The notes under the pieces are model-generated. The model saw only the letters and a list, made by a program, of their open reading frames with translations, made no database searches and had not been told where the DNA came from. DNA of 64,000 nt from positions 248,001 to 312,000 of the forward strand of contig NW_026516671.1 of NCBI RefSeq assembly GCF_025766255.1. The letters are read 5' to 3'. Shown one piece after another: positions 50,466 through 62,090 of the stretch. Source of the stretch: Zychaea mexicana. Its lineage: Eukaryota; Mucoromycota; Mucoromycetes; Mucorales; Lichtheimiaceae. The position numbers were made by a program, and so were the translations under genes. The first letter of the stretch is position 1. Every line of letters begins with the position of its first letter.

Positions 50466-51591
50466 TCTTGTGCAAGACGGGCCGTCGCCTTCAATTTGAC
50501 GTGACCAGCATACCCTTTGGCACCTCAACTATTTTGACATGACGCGAGAAGTATTCAATCCAATTAGTATTGATATTTTGATCATAATAATAGAAAATTA
50601 AAATCCTTTTTTTTAAAAGATGACTGCAGTACTTCAGGCAGCCGTTACTTTCCTTAGATGTGTAATGATTGTATTTAAATGCACTATACGCACGCTAAAT
50701 TATACGAAGACTCATCCGCTTATGTTCCTCCCTCATTATAAAGGATGGAATCAATGTATACAATAGCAAGAAGTATTAAACTAAGAAGAAGATTAAGATG
50801 TTTACGAGTATTATTGAAAAAGATAGTTGTTTTAACTTTTAACCCTCGCTGACTTCACACTAAACGAGGTAATACAATAATATATATAAACCATGCATTT
50901 TTTTCTACTTGGAATGTTGGTATGTCCCTCTCCGGCAGTCGCTAAGTGGGTTTTCAAGTCAGGGTTATCGGAGAGGAGGACTTGTGCGTTACAATCGTTA
51001 ATGGCGCTGACATGTGGGAAATTATCTGCAACGATTTTAAATATTCTTGAGTTATTTTCTTATATAAATACTGTATCTTCATTAGTTATGGTAATATTCT
51101 ATTTAGATTTATAAGTACTGTAGAAATAAAACGAAGTCGTCGATTTGGTTGTAAGGCCCGCTAGTCCAAAATAACAAGCACAACTTATCGGTGGTGGAGA
51201 CAATTCAACATACTATTAAACAGACGAGTTCCTGAGCAAAGGATGTTATCTCTTCCTTTTTACATGTCGTGTTACCCCTTTACAATATATGGCTTCGAAT
51301 TCTCTCTTGACAAAGTCTCGTGTGAGGAGAGAGTGATCGCTAGCGTTGGCTACCGGAGAGGCAGATACTTTTTTGAACAAGTACATGTGCTGTAGTAGCT
51401 TGACTCGGGATTCATGATCTTTAGTTTTATGTCATGTTTTCCTGATGTATCCAATGGCTGTGTGCCCGTTCTTCCGCGGACCTTCGAAATAGTACTAATA
51501 AGATGGTTTAGGCAAAAATGTAGCTACATGGTTAATAATAATTCCTTCTGCAGGTCAATCAGCATCAGGAAATAAACAAACTGATAAAGAA

Positions 51592-52006
51592 TTAAATATT
51601 CGATATATATAGCGTTCCAATGTAGTCGCGTTTCAAGAGCAAACGCCGATCGCGTAGATGATGTTTTGTTGGGGCTGTCTCCAATACTCTCCTCTTCGCT
51701 GTAGTGGTCATTGAGTAGTTTTTTGATTTCAAGCACCACCGAGATAATTTAATAACGGTGTAATCGGTCAAGTAATTTTGTTTCCATAATAAAGCCAGAG
51801 CATCATGCAAAGATACGCTACAGCGATCGCCCGCGTTAAGATCACTCTTAGATGAGTTCAACCCTCAGTGGTATCAACCTTTTTGATGGGACCATTAAAA
51901 ATAAGAAAGCATATAGTTTCTATATAAATCCCACGCTCTTTTGAACCGTCATTAGCTTCAATCTAAAGTCCCCTTTTACGGTTGATCTCAACGGGGGACC
52001 ACTGTA
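51592..52006 (-). mobile_element. Possible pogo-like transposon relic
   Basis: A minus-strand frame (51861-51592) contains VSLHDALALLWKQN and YTVIKLSRWCL. This resembles the C-terminal helix pair (DAI...W...T(I/V)..CW) of pogo/Tigger DDE transposases. About 140 bp upstream on that strand is CAGTGGTCCCCCGTTGAGAT (end at 52005), a CAG-started, CCCC-containing terminus like a pogo TIR, with a TA neighbour. No matching second end was found. Assignment is tentative. Confidence 0.3.
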
Positions 52007-53142
52007 GTTGGCTACATGAAATGCCTACCATGATGGTATTCATTTTCGTTGCGATGGTGTGCTGCTCTTCTTGGGGTACTAGAGAATGTAGAACAGATCA
52101 GAGCTGACGGTGCGCGTACAGATAAAGTTCGCTTTGTAGGGTTAGACCTGTAACAAATATAGATGTCCTCTAGGTTGTCGATTAACTTGGAATACTCGAC
52201 AACGTTATATTATTGTATTACATACTCTGCAGAATAAAAGTCATAATTAACTTGTTCTCTCTTAAAAGTAGTCATGACAATGCGAACATGGATTATATGA
52301 GCCGCCTTTCGTATGGCAAGTCACGCCTCTTATTGACTCTGTCTTTTTTGTTTCGATGTATACCACCGCGGAATCCACACCAACTAATATGCTTAGTAAG
52401 GTCTAAGCAATCTGTATGTTTTCTCTGCAAAAGAATACAACGAGGCAAATGTCACCAATAGACGACAAATCGACACAGCACCGAGTTCTCGCTCAAATAT
52501 AGCAATCTCTGGTAAGAGGGAAAAACTATAGACTATAACAGCTGCTGGCATGCTCTTGCCTTCAGGATGTTGGTTGCCTCAAAAGGAGTGATGTAGTATC
52601 ACTAGCGATTTGCTTTTGTAACTTTTGATGGATGGTCGTCATTATTTTAAATCGAAGCATAATAACTTACTGTCTACTCTGCAGGGGGTTTTGGAAATAA
52701 TTAGTTTTCTTTATTTCTGGCCACTGGGGTAAGTAAAGTATCTGGTACAAGTAATAGCACTCCAGTAATAGAGATTGAGTGATCGCTTGCTCGTATTGGA
52801 AGCATCAACTTTAGCTCATGATCTTTTTGCTTATCACGTACAACGCTAATTGATAAGAATCTTTCACTATCATATTTTCTTTCCGGTTTTTAAACCAGGA
52901 GACATGGCTTTGATTCTTCCATTTCAAACACTTAGCAAATGCTTGTAAGCTCAATGAATAGCTTCAAAGCGAATGAAAATGATGTATGCATTTTTACTGA
53001 ACTAAACGGCTACGAACGTTCATTTCATTTTAATTTTCCATGTGCCTGGAGATACCGGGCATAACCATCTGACAGGCCTTTTTATGGATGGATCGGCGGC
53101 TAGGTAAGCCAACTCCGTACGTGCTTGAGCCATTTTTTTCTT

Positions 53143-55085
53143 ATGCTTCTTCCGAGATCTCTCAATCGAAAACGCAAAGACAATAACAATGATGCTGCTC
53201 TTGCCACGGATAATCAACAGCAAAAACGTCGGATAAATGCTACCGTTGCTGGCAATCCCGACACTACCTCTCGATCTGAGGTTTCAAATGTGTCACTACC
53301 ACCCCCATCACCGATTATTTCTACGTTTCACGATTCCCGTACATCGAATGACGACGACGACGAAGACGTGCCGATCAAGCAATATTCTTCGCAGCAGCGA
53401 TTAGTAATCCCCAACAGCGACGAACCCAACTGCGTAATATGTGGCAAGTACGGCGAATATATCAACGACGATACTGACAATGATATATGCAGCCGCGAGT
53501 GCAAGCTCATCGACACGGATATGAACGGACCCTTACGAACACCCGTATCGCACAAGCATGAGCCACAGCCATCAACACTTGTTGCAGTGCATCAGTCTGC
53601 TTCAGTGGCTGAAAACGTGCATGCTAAATTGACCAACTATCAAGAGTCACCTAGCGTCGCAAATATGCCGCAGGATCAAATCAAGTCTATGCTCCAAGCA
53701 CACGAAATCCACGTCAAAGGCAGCAGTATACCCCGACCTATTGTATCGTTTGATCAGTGTCGTCAAGCACTTGGCCAACGGCTTTTGGACAATTTGGATC
53801 GACAAGGTTGGTCAATGGCAACAAGTGTCCAACGACAAGCTGTTCCTGCTATGCTAGCAGGACGAGATGTGGTTGTCATATCTCCTGCAGGTTCAGGCAA
53901 AACATGCGCATTTGTCTTGCCCATTTTAGCGCATTGTCAATCACTCTCTGCCATGCACCGCCACAAACGACGCTCAGGTCCCTATGCGCTAATCCTTTCA
54001 CCGACCCGCGATCTGTGTGCTCAGATCGAAAATACCATTAAACGCCTAGCCAAAGGAATCCGAAATATACGAACGGCGCTGCTTGTCGGTGGTGAGCCAT
54101 GGCCGGACCAGTTGCACCGACTGCGCACAGGTGTACAAATCGTGGTTGGAACTCCAGGCCGGGTCTCGGATATGGCAGCCTATCATCCACACATGTTACG
54201 GGTATGGCGTGCACGGATGCTGATTTTGGATGAAGCGGACGTACTCTTTGCATCGGCCATGAGGAAGCAAGTGCGATTGATCTTAAACAAACTACCCGAC
54301 AAGATTATCCGACAATTCGGCTACTTTTCGACCAGCATAAATCCCGAACAGTCCAAAATCGTCAAGCGAATGTTGCACCCCATTGAAATAAGCGTCGGGC
54401 AACCGGATGAAAAGGTGGAAAAGAAGGCAGTGCAGCAGCTCGCATCCGTCACAAATGTCAAACAAACAATCTTGTGGGTCGAGAATCCAAGCAAAACAAA
54501 ACGTTTGCTGTCGATCCTTGACGACCCGAAATATTTCAGCGCGCCTGTGCTGGTATTTGCAGAAAGCAACTTGGCCGTGATGAATCTTGCACAAACGATT
54601 CACAAAAAGAAGAACTACAAACATTGGCGTGTGGTTGCCATGGATGCAGAAAAATCGCTCAAGGAAAGGGCTGCTATATTGGAAGGGATGAATATAGACC
54701 CGCCAGAATGGGATGTAGTTATATCGACGGATGTACTTGCTCGCGGAATTAATCTGCCAACGGTTAGTCTGGTGATCAACTACGATATGGCAAAAACAAT
54801 ACCAGATTATGTCCACCGGATAGCAAGAGCCGTGATACCTGAATCTCCAAACACAGCTATTGGCAGGAAAACAAGAAAGCATAGTCGCGGTTGGGCAATC
54901 ACATTTATCAACAAGGTACAGTAACTTCTATCACTCTTTTTCTCCCTAGATTTGTTGCTCATAGTATACGAAATTCACTTTAGGACCATCAAAAGCTGTT
55001 TTCACAGCTCTACCAAGGGCTTTCCAACAAATCACCCGTGGATGTCACGCCACTACCATCTGAACTTAAAAAACAGCAATTGTAA
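53143..55085 (+). CDS. DEAD-box RNA helicase with HIT-type zinc finger (DDX59-like)
   Basis: Two exons: 53143-54915 and 54984-55085, giving 624 aa. A HIT-type finger begins near residue 97 (CVICGKYGEY, then CSREC), the architecture of DDX59. Helicase motifs seen are the Q-motif region, PAGSGKT (about 248-254), SPTRDLCAQ, VGG, TPGR, DEAD (363-366), FSTS for motif III, STDVLARGINLP for motif V, and YVHRIARAV for motif VI. Motif III (usually SAT) and motif VI (usually HRIGRTGR) depart from consensus, and motif VI is followed by a roughly 20-residue basic insertion before AITFINK. Family members act in RNA metabolism; the exact target is unknown. The start at ATG 53143 is the first in frame. It is convergent with the Csm1/Pcs1 gene. 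Confidence 0.93.
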
Positions 55086-55255
55086 AAGAACCATGAACGA
55101 TGTTATATAATTTGGCTAATATGAGGCGAGGTGTGTGTGTGTGTGTGGGATGTGGGATGATATGTACAGTATTTGCAAACTAGTAATAAAACATGACAAC
55201 TTGTATATAGAAATGCATTCTTTCTGGTATTCAGCATTAGTAATAATCAATAGTA

Positions 55256-57219
55256 TCATTTCTTCGATTGATGTAATAACGCATACGAAAGCTTGCAATG
55301 AAAGAGGCATGCTTGCTCTTGTCGAAAATTCACGTCGCTAAGCATCTGCCCTGGTAGCTTTTTTACCATAGCCCCGTCGCGCTCAGTATCAAATATAGGT
55401 TGATATGTGAATTCCCGAGTCGGTCCATCTTGGCGGTAGAGTTTGAATTGAATAGCTATGTACACATATACGCAAACGAAGGGTATAGAACTAATTATTT
55501 AGCATGATTATACACGCAAAAATAGAAATCAACCTTTCTTCGATACTCTTGTACCCTAGCTATGACTTACTTCCATTGCTTCCACTCTGAACACAGTTAT
55601 ACACCTGGCCATTGTTTGTATCTTTTATATCCGTGACCAGCAACCCCGTCAAGTCTTCATACGTCTCAACGAGATGCTTGATACGTTGATCATCGTTCAC
55701 GTATTTTGACATCCCTTGATCGTTTCTTTCGGATTCAAGACGTTCCACTATGTAAAAAGTTCGACTTTAGTTCCCCACACTTGATTACCCATAATGCAAC
55801 TGCTGGTCATTCTTAAACAAAACAGCGTCATACCCTTTGCTTTTAATATGTCAATTTCTTTCGTCGATTGCTCTTTTTCGGTATCCCATGCTTGTTGGAT
55901 TCGCTGCTGTTGTAGAGTGACATCGTTCTTGAAGTCACGAATTTCCTTTTCTCTCTCATGATATACCCTCTCTTTCTCTTGCAGGACACTTTCCATTTCT
56001 TGAAGCTTGTTTTCCTTGTCATCAAGCGATCTTTGTAAATGCTGAACCCTATTGTCTGCTTCTGAATATTCGAACAAATGTGAAATGATATCAGTTACGA
56101 ATTACCCTCATTTCCTTACTCTTCTTTTCTATATAGTGGTTACCTTGGAGCTGCCGATTCGCTGTTTCTTTGAGACGTAAAATATTTTCCTCAGCTTGGG
56201 TATATCGCAGATTCACCAGCTCGTCATATTTTCGTTGTAATTGTTCCAGCTATATATAACACGACGTTAAGTCAACCATTAGCATCCGCCTCCAGAGCAG
56301 ACAGAGTGAAAACATCAATCTATGAAATATCAAAGGTACAAATCAAAATCTACCTGTTGTCGTAGATCAAATTGTGCAGGAGGTGCAGCAGCCGTATATG
56401 TTGGTGCTTGAGAAACGCGTCGACGAGTTTTTGGTCTTTCATACGGCTCTTCTCGCACATCGTCAATATATTCTTCATCAATAACACGACTTTTTGGATG
56501 TCGTCGTTGGCTTGGTGCTGTCGGATAGCCATACAAGAGATCGTCCTCTTCTACTTCAACTTCATCCATCTCGCTGAAATATTGCGTTCGTGTTTGTGGT
56601 GCCTGAATGCGATGCTGTCGATTGTCCGCTATGTCTCGATGAGGAGTGGTCGCCGGTTGAGAGTACTGAGATCGGGATGGGCCATTCTCGCGTTCAGAAA
56701 AGTAGTTGTAGTCATCAACTACTGTTACTGCTGCTGGCACTGTTCATTGAATTTCGCAATTTGTTTAATATCATGCATTTGGAGTTTGCCCTACATTTAA
56801 ACGAACTCACCGGCATGTTCAGGCGATTTTATTCGTTTGTTTTGTTGTGATGTTGCTGGGATTAGCCCTAAAAAAAGTAAAATGTTTGACACAGTCAATC
56901 GCTTATTATTCAGGTCCAAACGTACGGCCAAGCACTTATTCCTGATCAGGTCGCCTTACGATTAAAGGCAGGAAAAAAGTCGTTGTCTTCCTTGTCGGTA
57001 TGTTGCTTCATAGCCTGTTGAAGTGCTCGTCCCTAAATGAAGTTGAGAGCTTACATGAGTTTCTAAATTATATTTTTTCATGCATTGGAGACGAGAGAAG
57101 AAGAGAAACAATACCCTATGCATCGTGAAAAGTGAGGAAAAAGAAGTTCCTTTTAGTGTAGGCTTATAACGAAAACGGCAAACACGCGACTGAGCGGGCT
57201 TTACTACAGGATTTTCCAT
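55256..57219 (-). CDS. pcs1: Monopolin subunit Csm1/Pcs1 homologue
   Basis: Eight exons: 57219-57115, 57032-56960, 56867-56811, 56739-56354, 56249-56144, 56061-55834, 55747-55571 and 55455-55256, giving 443 aa with all phases closing. The N-terminal 205 residues are disordered and charged. A coiled coil spans about 205-320 (LEQLQRKYDELVNLRYTQ; KENKLQEMESVLQEKER). The globular C-terminus shows the Csm1/Pcs1 pattern: VETYEDLTGLLV, IQFKLYRQ, FTYQPIFDTERD, VKKLPGQMLSDVNFRQEQA. Csm1/Pcs1 dimerises through the coil and clamps kinetochores or rDNA with Lrs4/Mde4. The partner is not in this window. The three short 5' exons rest on splice phase only. The longer N-tail than in yeast Csm1 is notable. 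Confidence 0.85.
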
Positions 57220-58882
57220 TGTCCTCGCATCGATAATCATAATTATAGCTGGGAATGAAAGAAGCACGTAACGTGTTAAAGGCATGAAAGGATGGTTATG
57301 TGAGATGGATCAAGTGCTCGAAGTTATTTTTTGATAATCTCTAAAAAAATTGCTGTGGTTATCTGTTATACTTTTTTTTTACTTTATTCATGGAATTAAG
57401 TACAGGAGCGCAATATCCCTCGCAGCTAACGGAAAGCAAAATCGCTGGCGCAAAACGCAAATTTGCTTCCCAAGCAGCGCAAAATCTTCTATATACATTG
57501 TTATTGACGTACAAGCGGTTCTACTTGACGCATAAAATCTGGAAATCCTGTGGTAGCATTTATACGACCGGCATAATAGCAAATTAACAGTTACTACACG
57601 ATTACACACTATCTCGTAAAGTGTGCGATGGTGTAGTTCACAGTCATACACGAGCTGTTGTAGTAGTGTACGTTTTGCTTGTATCGTATTTTGATGGTAC
57701 CTAACTTTTTTATCATGTCCGGATAATACAAAACTACGTATTTCAAAGCTTCGTTTCCCCAAGACTGGAACAGAGTGCTACAGCATTTGACCCTACTCTC
57801 GATTGCTTCGTCAATCTCGACCTTAACACTGGCTGGGCAATGAAAAATGTCAATAGCAATTTTTGAACGCGAAATGGAAGATCATCTTTTCGACAAGACT
57901 TTGTCATACACATATAACCTGACGAACGAAAGAAGGATTCCGCACAGATGCATCGAATCAATTGCGCAACTTCGTTTACCAATCGGTCACCCAGCTTTAT
58001 CACGGACGCCGACCTTACAAACGAGGAGGACCAATGTACGATGTTACCAATTTTGTTGCTGATTTCCTGAAACAGACAGCACAGCATTTTTGTGATTTGT
58101 TCACTTTTCCATTACGCTCGGTACAATATGTGCTTTTTATGATAGAGCACTGTTGGTTCATTGAAACAAAGCCAACGAGTATGCCTTGTTTAATAGCGAT
58201 TGTCCCAAATAAGGTTGACAAGTACGCTCTATCAACATCGTCGAAACGATGTAAGAGGCGGTCATGGACATGATTGGGAAGCCCAAATCGAGAACCATGG
58301 TTTCTAATGCGAGAAAACAGCCTTGCAGTATGGAGTTCCACGCAATAAAATCCCATTCATTTGTATCGTTGATAAATTGAGTTGCGTACCAAGCCGAGCT
58401 GATAACATGATATTCCCATATATGATTCAGCTGTATTTTCTGCAGTATCAATTGCTTGCCAAGATACACTCGCCAGTTGGTAACGGACCCCACTTCAAAA
58501 CAACAGCAAGTCTGGACAATTTGCCACGTCTCGGAATCCGTATTATCAAAGAAGATGGAAAGTCAATTCGAATACCATTTCTCTTTAATTTAAACCCTCT
58601 TATTGCGGTGTATAGGAAAAAAATAACTTACTACAAAAAATATAACACTAAATATTATTATGATTCATATGCATGCCAAACACATGTCTATACACGATGT
58701 AGATACAGAGATACATGATAAACAGGCGGATGCAGTGTATGTGAGTTGCATAACTGCTTAGTACACGATCAATGACTGCGCACGGACGTTTGACAGTGTA
58801 ATCGTTTAGTAACTGCTACTGATTAGACGGCAGAAGGAAAAGCGGACGAGAGATATACTGCAAGCTAGATTCATCTTGGCGC

Positions 58883-59317
58883 TTGCGGCGCTCTGTGGGC
58901 TCTGTAACGTTTTTTGTCGCATACAAAGCATTCAACAGCCGGATTAAAAATCACAATGGCGGCACAAACAATAAGTTACAACAGAGACTTGGCAGCGCAG
59001 AAGCAGATACGGTGCAGATTACAAATGATTATCGAAGTAGCAAAACATGCCCAACATGTCACCATCCGATGAAACTGCACAAGTATCGTATCGATGAAAA
59101 GCTCAAGATGGCAAACGGTGCGCTTCGGTGCATCAACGGCAATTGTCTGCATCATCGAAAAAGCACGTTTGGACGTGATGAAGCGGCGGGTTACAATATA
59201 TCGATTATTGGTGTATCCAAAGCAATATCGTCCGACAACAAGCCACTGCCCATCTTCTCGCCATCAAAACACCGATCTTTCCAAGTCGCTTCCCATATGA
59301 AGCAGTACCTGACGTGA
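58883..59317 (+). pseudogene. Fanzor (eukaryotic TnpB-like RNA-guided nuclease) C-terminal fragment
   Basis: A 145-codon open stretch contains SRIKNHNGGTNNKL (58937-58978), then NDYRSSKTCPTC (59024-59059), LRCINGNC (C-x4-C, 59126-59149) and FGRDEAAGYNI (59168-59200). This order (G/K-rich SRIKGH-like helix, [D/N]EYRTSKTC, CxxC, CxxxxC, RDxxAAxNI) is that of the RuvC-III and zinc-ribbon end of Fanzor/TnpB proteins. The aspartate of RDEAA and all four cysteines are kept. The region carrying RuvC-I and RuvC-II was not found in an intact frame upstream. There is no start codon in a sensible context and no clear splice site, so a truncated or decayed copy is most likely. It ends at a TGA after VASHMKQYLT. 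Confidence 0.78.
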
Positions 59318-60339
59318 CTCTAGTTCGCCGAGCTCATTAGTCTGCAGCGCGATGCTGGATAAAAAATAACGAACGCTCGTATTTTTTCATTATCAGTTTT
59401 TTATAAAGAGATTGGAATACCCGCGTCAGGAATTAGAGATGGTTAATTTGAACAAGCGCTGTTAAGCTGCATTTGATAGCTGAAACTATGTCGTATGACA
59501 ACCTAACTTACAAAATGGAAGATGCAAGTTCATGTTGTCCTACCTATTTTTATGTTTGTAACTAGGATCATACATAGCACTGTGCATACCCAAATTACTG
59601 CTGGCGTGTTCTGTGACCACAATTGCGGCAGCACAAAAGCTGATGATGTATGCTTTAGGGGGATGCAGCACTGACATTACATTCTAGACTAATTCGGGTG
59701 TCTAATGGGCAGTACTTTTGCTGAGCCACTTGATACATGGCAGAAAATATTAGACCTGAAGTCAAGCACAAGACCTTGAAGGAAAAATAAATGCTGCCTA
59801 AATGCATGCAATGTGTTGCACGTATGTGGTCATCTTGTGGAGGGATTCCAGTGACACTGAAACAAACTTACATTTACAAAGCCAAGGAGAGAACGCAACC
59901 AAGCTAAGTCGGGAAGATAAAGTGGTACAGATAGTAACAAACAACAGCAGTTAGTAGGATTAGTAGACACTATATTGAAATAAAAGAGGTGAACCTAATG
60001 TTTTTGCTTTTGTCAATACTTTTACTGAAATTCTGATTCAGTATGTAATAGTTTTCCTTTTCCTAGTTTAATGTCGTAAAGTATACTCCATCTTCACTGT
60101 CGTACTTTTCAATGTATGCCTCTTCAAATGCTACTATATACATATATATATATCGGCCGTATAATGGTGGATATTGGGCTGGTTATTCCATAAATATCAG
60201 CAGCTTGTGGCCCAGCAGCAGCAAACTTGTAGATTGACCTTCTTAGTTTCTTTCTTTACTACATAAATACAACAACCAATAAGAGGATCAATGAATCGTA
60301 AATAACGGAAGCAGACAAGTTCATTCCCTTCAACATACA

Positions 60340-60510
60340 GTGTGATTTGTTGTATGAAACAGTTGAATGGACCAGTCTAAACTCACATCATCGATTACGT
60401 TTGACAGAAAGAAGAATGCGAATCAGCCATAATGTCAACAAGAAGCTGTGGGGATACTGGGCGAATGGTTCTAATCATCCGGATCCACAAATGTACTACA
60501 CAGTATGAGA
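60340..60510 (+). pseudogene. Coding-like island, family unknown
   Basis: After a cag acceptor-like site at 60340 an open stretch reads ETVEWTSLNSHHRLRLTE and NKKLWGYWANGSNHPDP, then stops (tga near 60508), with GTATGAG as a possible donor just before. Composition looks protein-like. No flanking exons could be joined and the family is not recognised, so it may be an exon remnant. Confidence 0.3.
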
Positions 60511-61884
60511 AGAAAACTCAACACATGTGAAACGGATCAAAAACACTAACATTTCTGATTTTTGTAGATTATCTTGTCTATTTCGCACGCCCTTTTTTTC
60601 CAAAGGAAGTCAGAGAACAACAAAAACGTAAAAGAAAAAGTCATCCAGTCAAACTAAGATCATTCCACTATATCCCTACCAACCAGCTGCCCAACCTGCT
60701 GCCCAACCTGCTTTTCCTTTTGTTGGATGAGAGAGGGGTAGGCTGATACGCATACGTAAGCGGTACTCATTGTTGTTTTCCCCTTCTGATTCATGAAACA
60801 CCCACGGTACAAAAAGGTGGAGGATGACTTGAAGGACCACACTTACGGACGACGGGGTGAGATGATGATAGCTCCCACGATAAATGAGTATTTTCTACCA
60901 ATATTGATACTGCTCATCCGTGCGAAACTTATAAGCACTTGTATTGGCTACCTCTTGTCCATGTTGTCTGTCTCTACTGGTAACACATCGTTATGGATCC
61001 CCGTTTTGCTCTTTGGGAGAAGCCAAATGAGATGCCCACTGTCAACAATGATTTAGGCAATTTCGCTATCTTTTCACAGACCGATGGCTAGCTACTGATC
61101 GTGTAACAAGACTTTATTCTTTTCCCTCCATTTACCGAGGATAGCAAAAAGACACACAAAAAAAGTGAGCGAGGAAAGATAAGAAGCTTATGATACGGAC
61201 AGGTTCTAAAAATGGCTTTTTAAATATGCAGCACCGATACCTTATTATTCGAACCTTTGAATGCAATCATAAGGTTTTGTGATTTATCAAGCTACTTTGC
61301 GCTGCTTCAGCGATGATAGTCGTAAAGATAACGTCGCCATTCAAATCCGTAGAAAAAGTGGCTACAAAAGATCTGAAGCTTCTATTGATTTGGAAGCAGC
61401 TTCTGAAAGATAGAAAGCGGCAAAAAAATGAAAAAAGGTACGACTTGCGCGTATCTCGTTATTGCCGTTCTGCTTCAGCCAATAAGATACAGTTTGCATG
61501 TGTATGGTCAGTATTTGTTTATGTCTGTTTTTATATGTAATCACCCGAGCATTGGGGAAAGCAACAGCTAGAGAATGATAGACTTATTTTGTGCCGTATC
61601 CTTTTCATTGTCACAAAGCAAAAAGGGTTCAGGGTGCTGTTAAACATGCACGGTCTGTGCGACAATAAGGTTCAGTATACGCACACTTTTGATTAATATC
61701 ATTATCCAAAAGACGAAGGGGTAGTAGGGTGGGCTGAACAAGATGTTATAACAAAGTATTTCGATTTTCTTCAGTAAGCTTTGTTGAAGCAAAGGACGGT
61801 GCTGGTGGGCATAGTGCTGCAGCAAAGAACAAAAACAAAACGTTCTACAGGATAGTTTCTCGGGAAGGTCATTTGCTCTTATGG

Positions 61885-62090
61885 TATCTGTCGCCCACTT
61901 ATCTCTGTCGCAACAAAAGCGTCTATACTTGGGTTCTCTGTCCCTCTCGTGATTTCTCAGAAGCAAACGAAGCACAAACCTTCGATTTTGTGCTACGCCA
62001 GACCATACGTCTTGCAGGCGAAAACTCACTTGTGGTCCTTGGCAACTTTACAAATACGGAAAGATGTGTCCAAACGACACAAAAAAGAAA
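61885..62090 (+). mobile_element. Decayed LINE endonuclease (EEP-type) fragment
   Basis: VYTWVLCPSRDFSEANEAQT followed by FDFVLRQTIRLAGE and NSLVVLGNFTNTERCVQ follows the pattern of LINE apurinic-like endonucleases (VYAPS...F..L......LVVLGDFN). The usual aspartate and asparagine of GDFN are replaced (GNFT), and the frame then runs into low-complexity CCCCCA repeats. It is inferred to be a dead 5'-side LINE fragment. Confidence 0.45.

Larger units (their letters stand above)
48901..53142. other. 4.2-kb gene-poor region with repeat relics
   Basis: No intact gene is seen. Contents are the PTR2 promoter flank, a three-copy TTGGCGC repeat (50386-50458), a weak imperfect hairpin at 50925-50985, a possible pogo-like transposase relic with one TIR-like end (51592-52006), and the upstream region of the DDX59-like gene. 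The 133-codon minus-strand frame at 49694-50095 has no family resemblance. Confidence 0.6.

Noticed and set aside
50925..50985. Imperfect hairpin (CTCTCCG...CGGAGAG) as a tRNA or structured RNA gene
   Set aside because: No cloverleaf, no B-box, and the stem is short with mismatches.
58158..58493. 111-codon minus-strand open frame opposite the region before the Fanzor fragment
   Set aside because: No family resemblance or splice context, and it lies opposite plus-strand protein-like frames. Likely chance.
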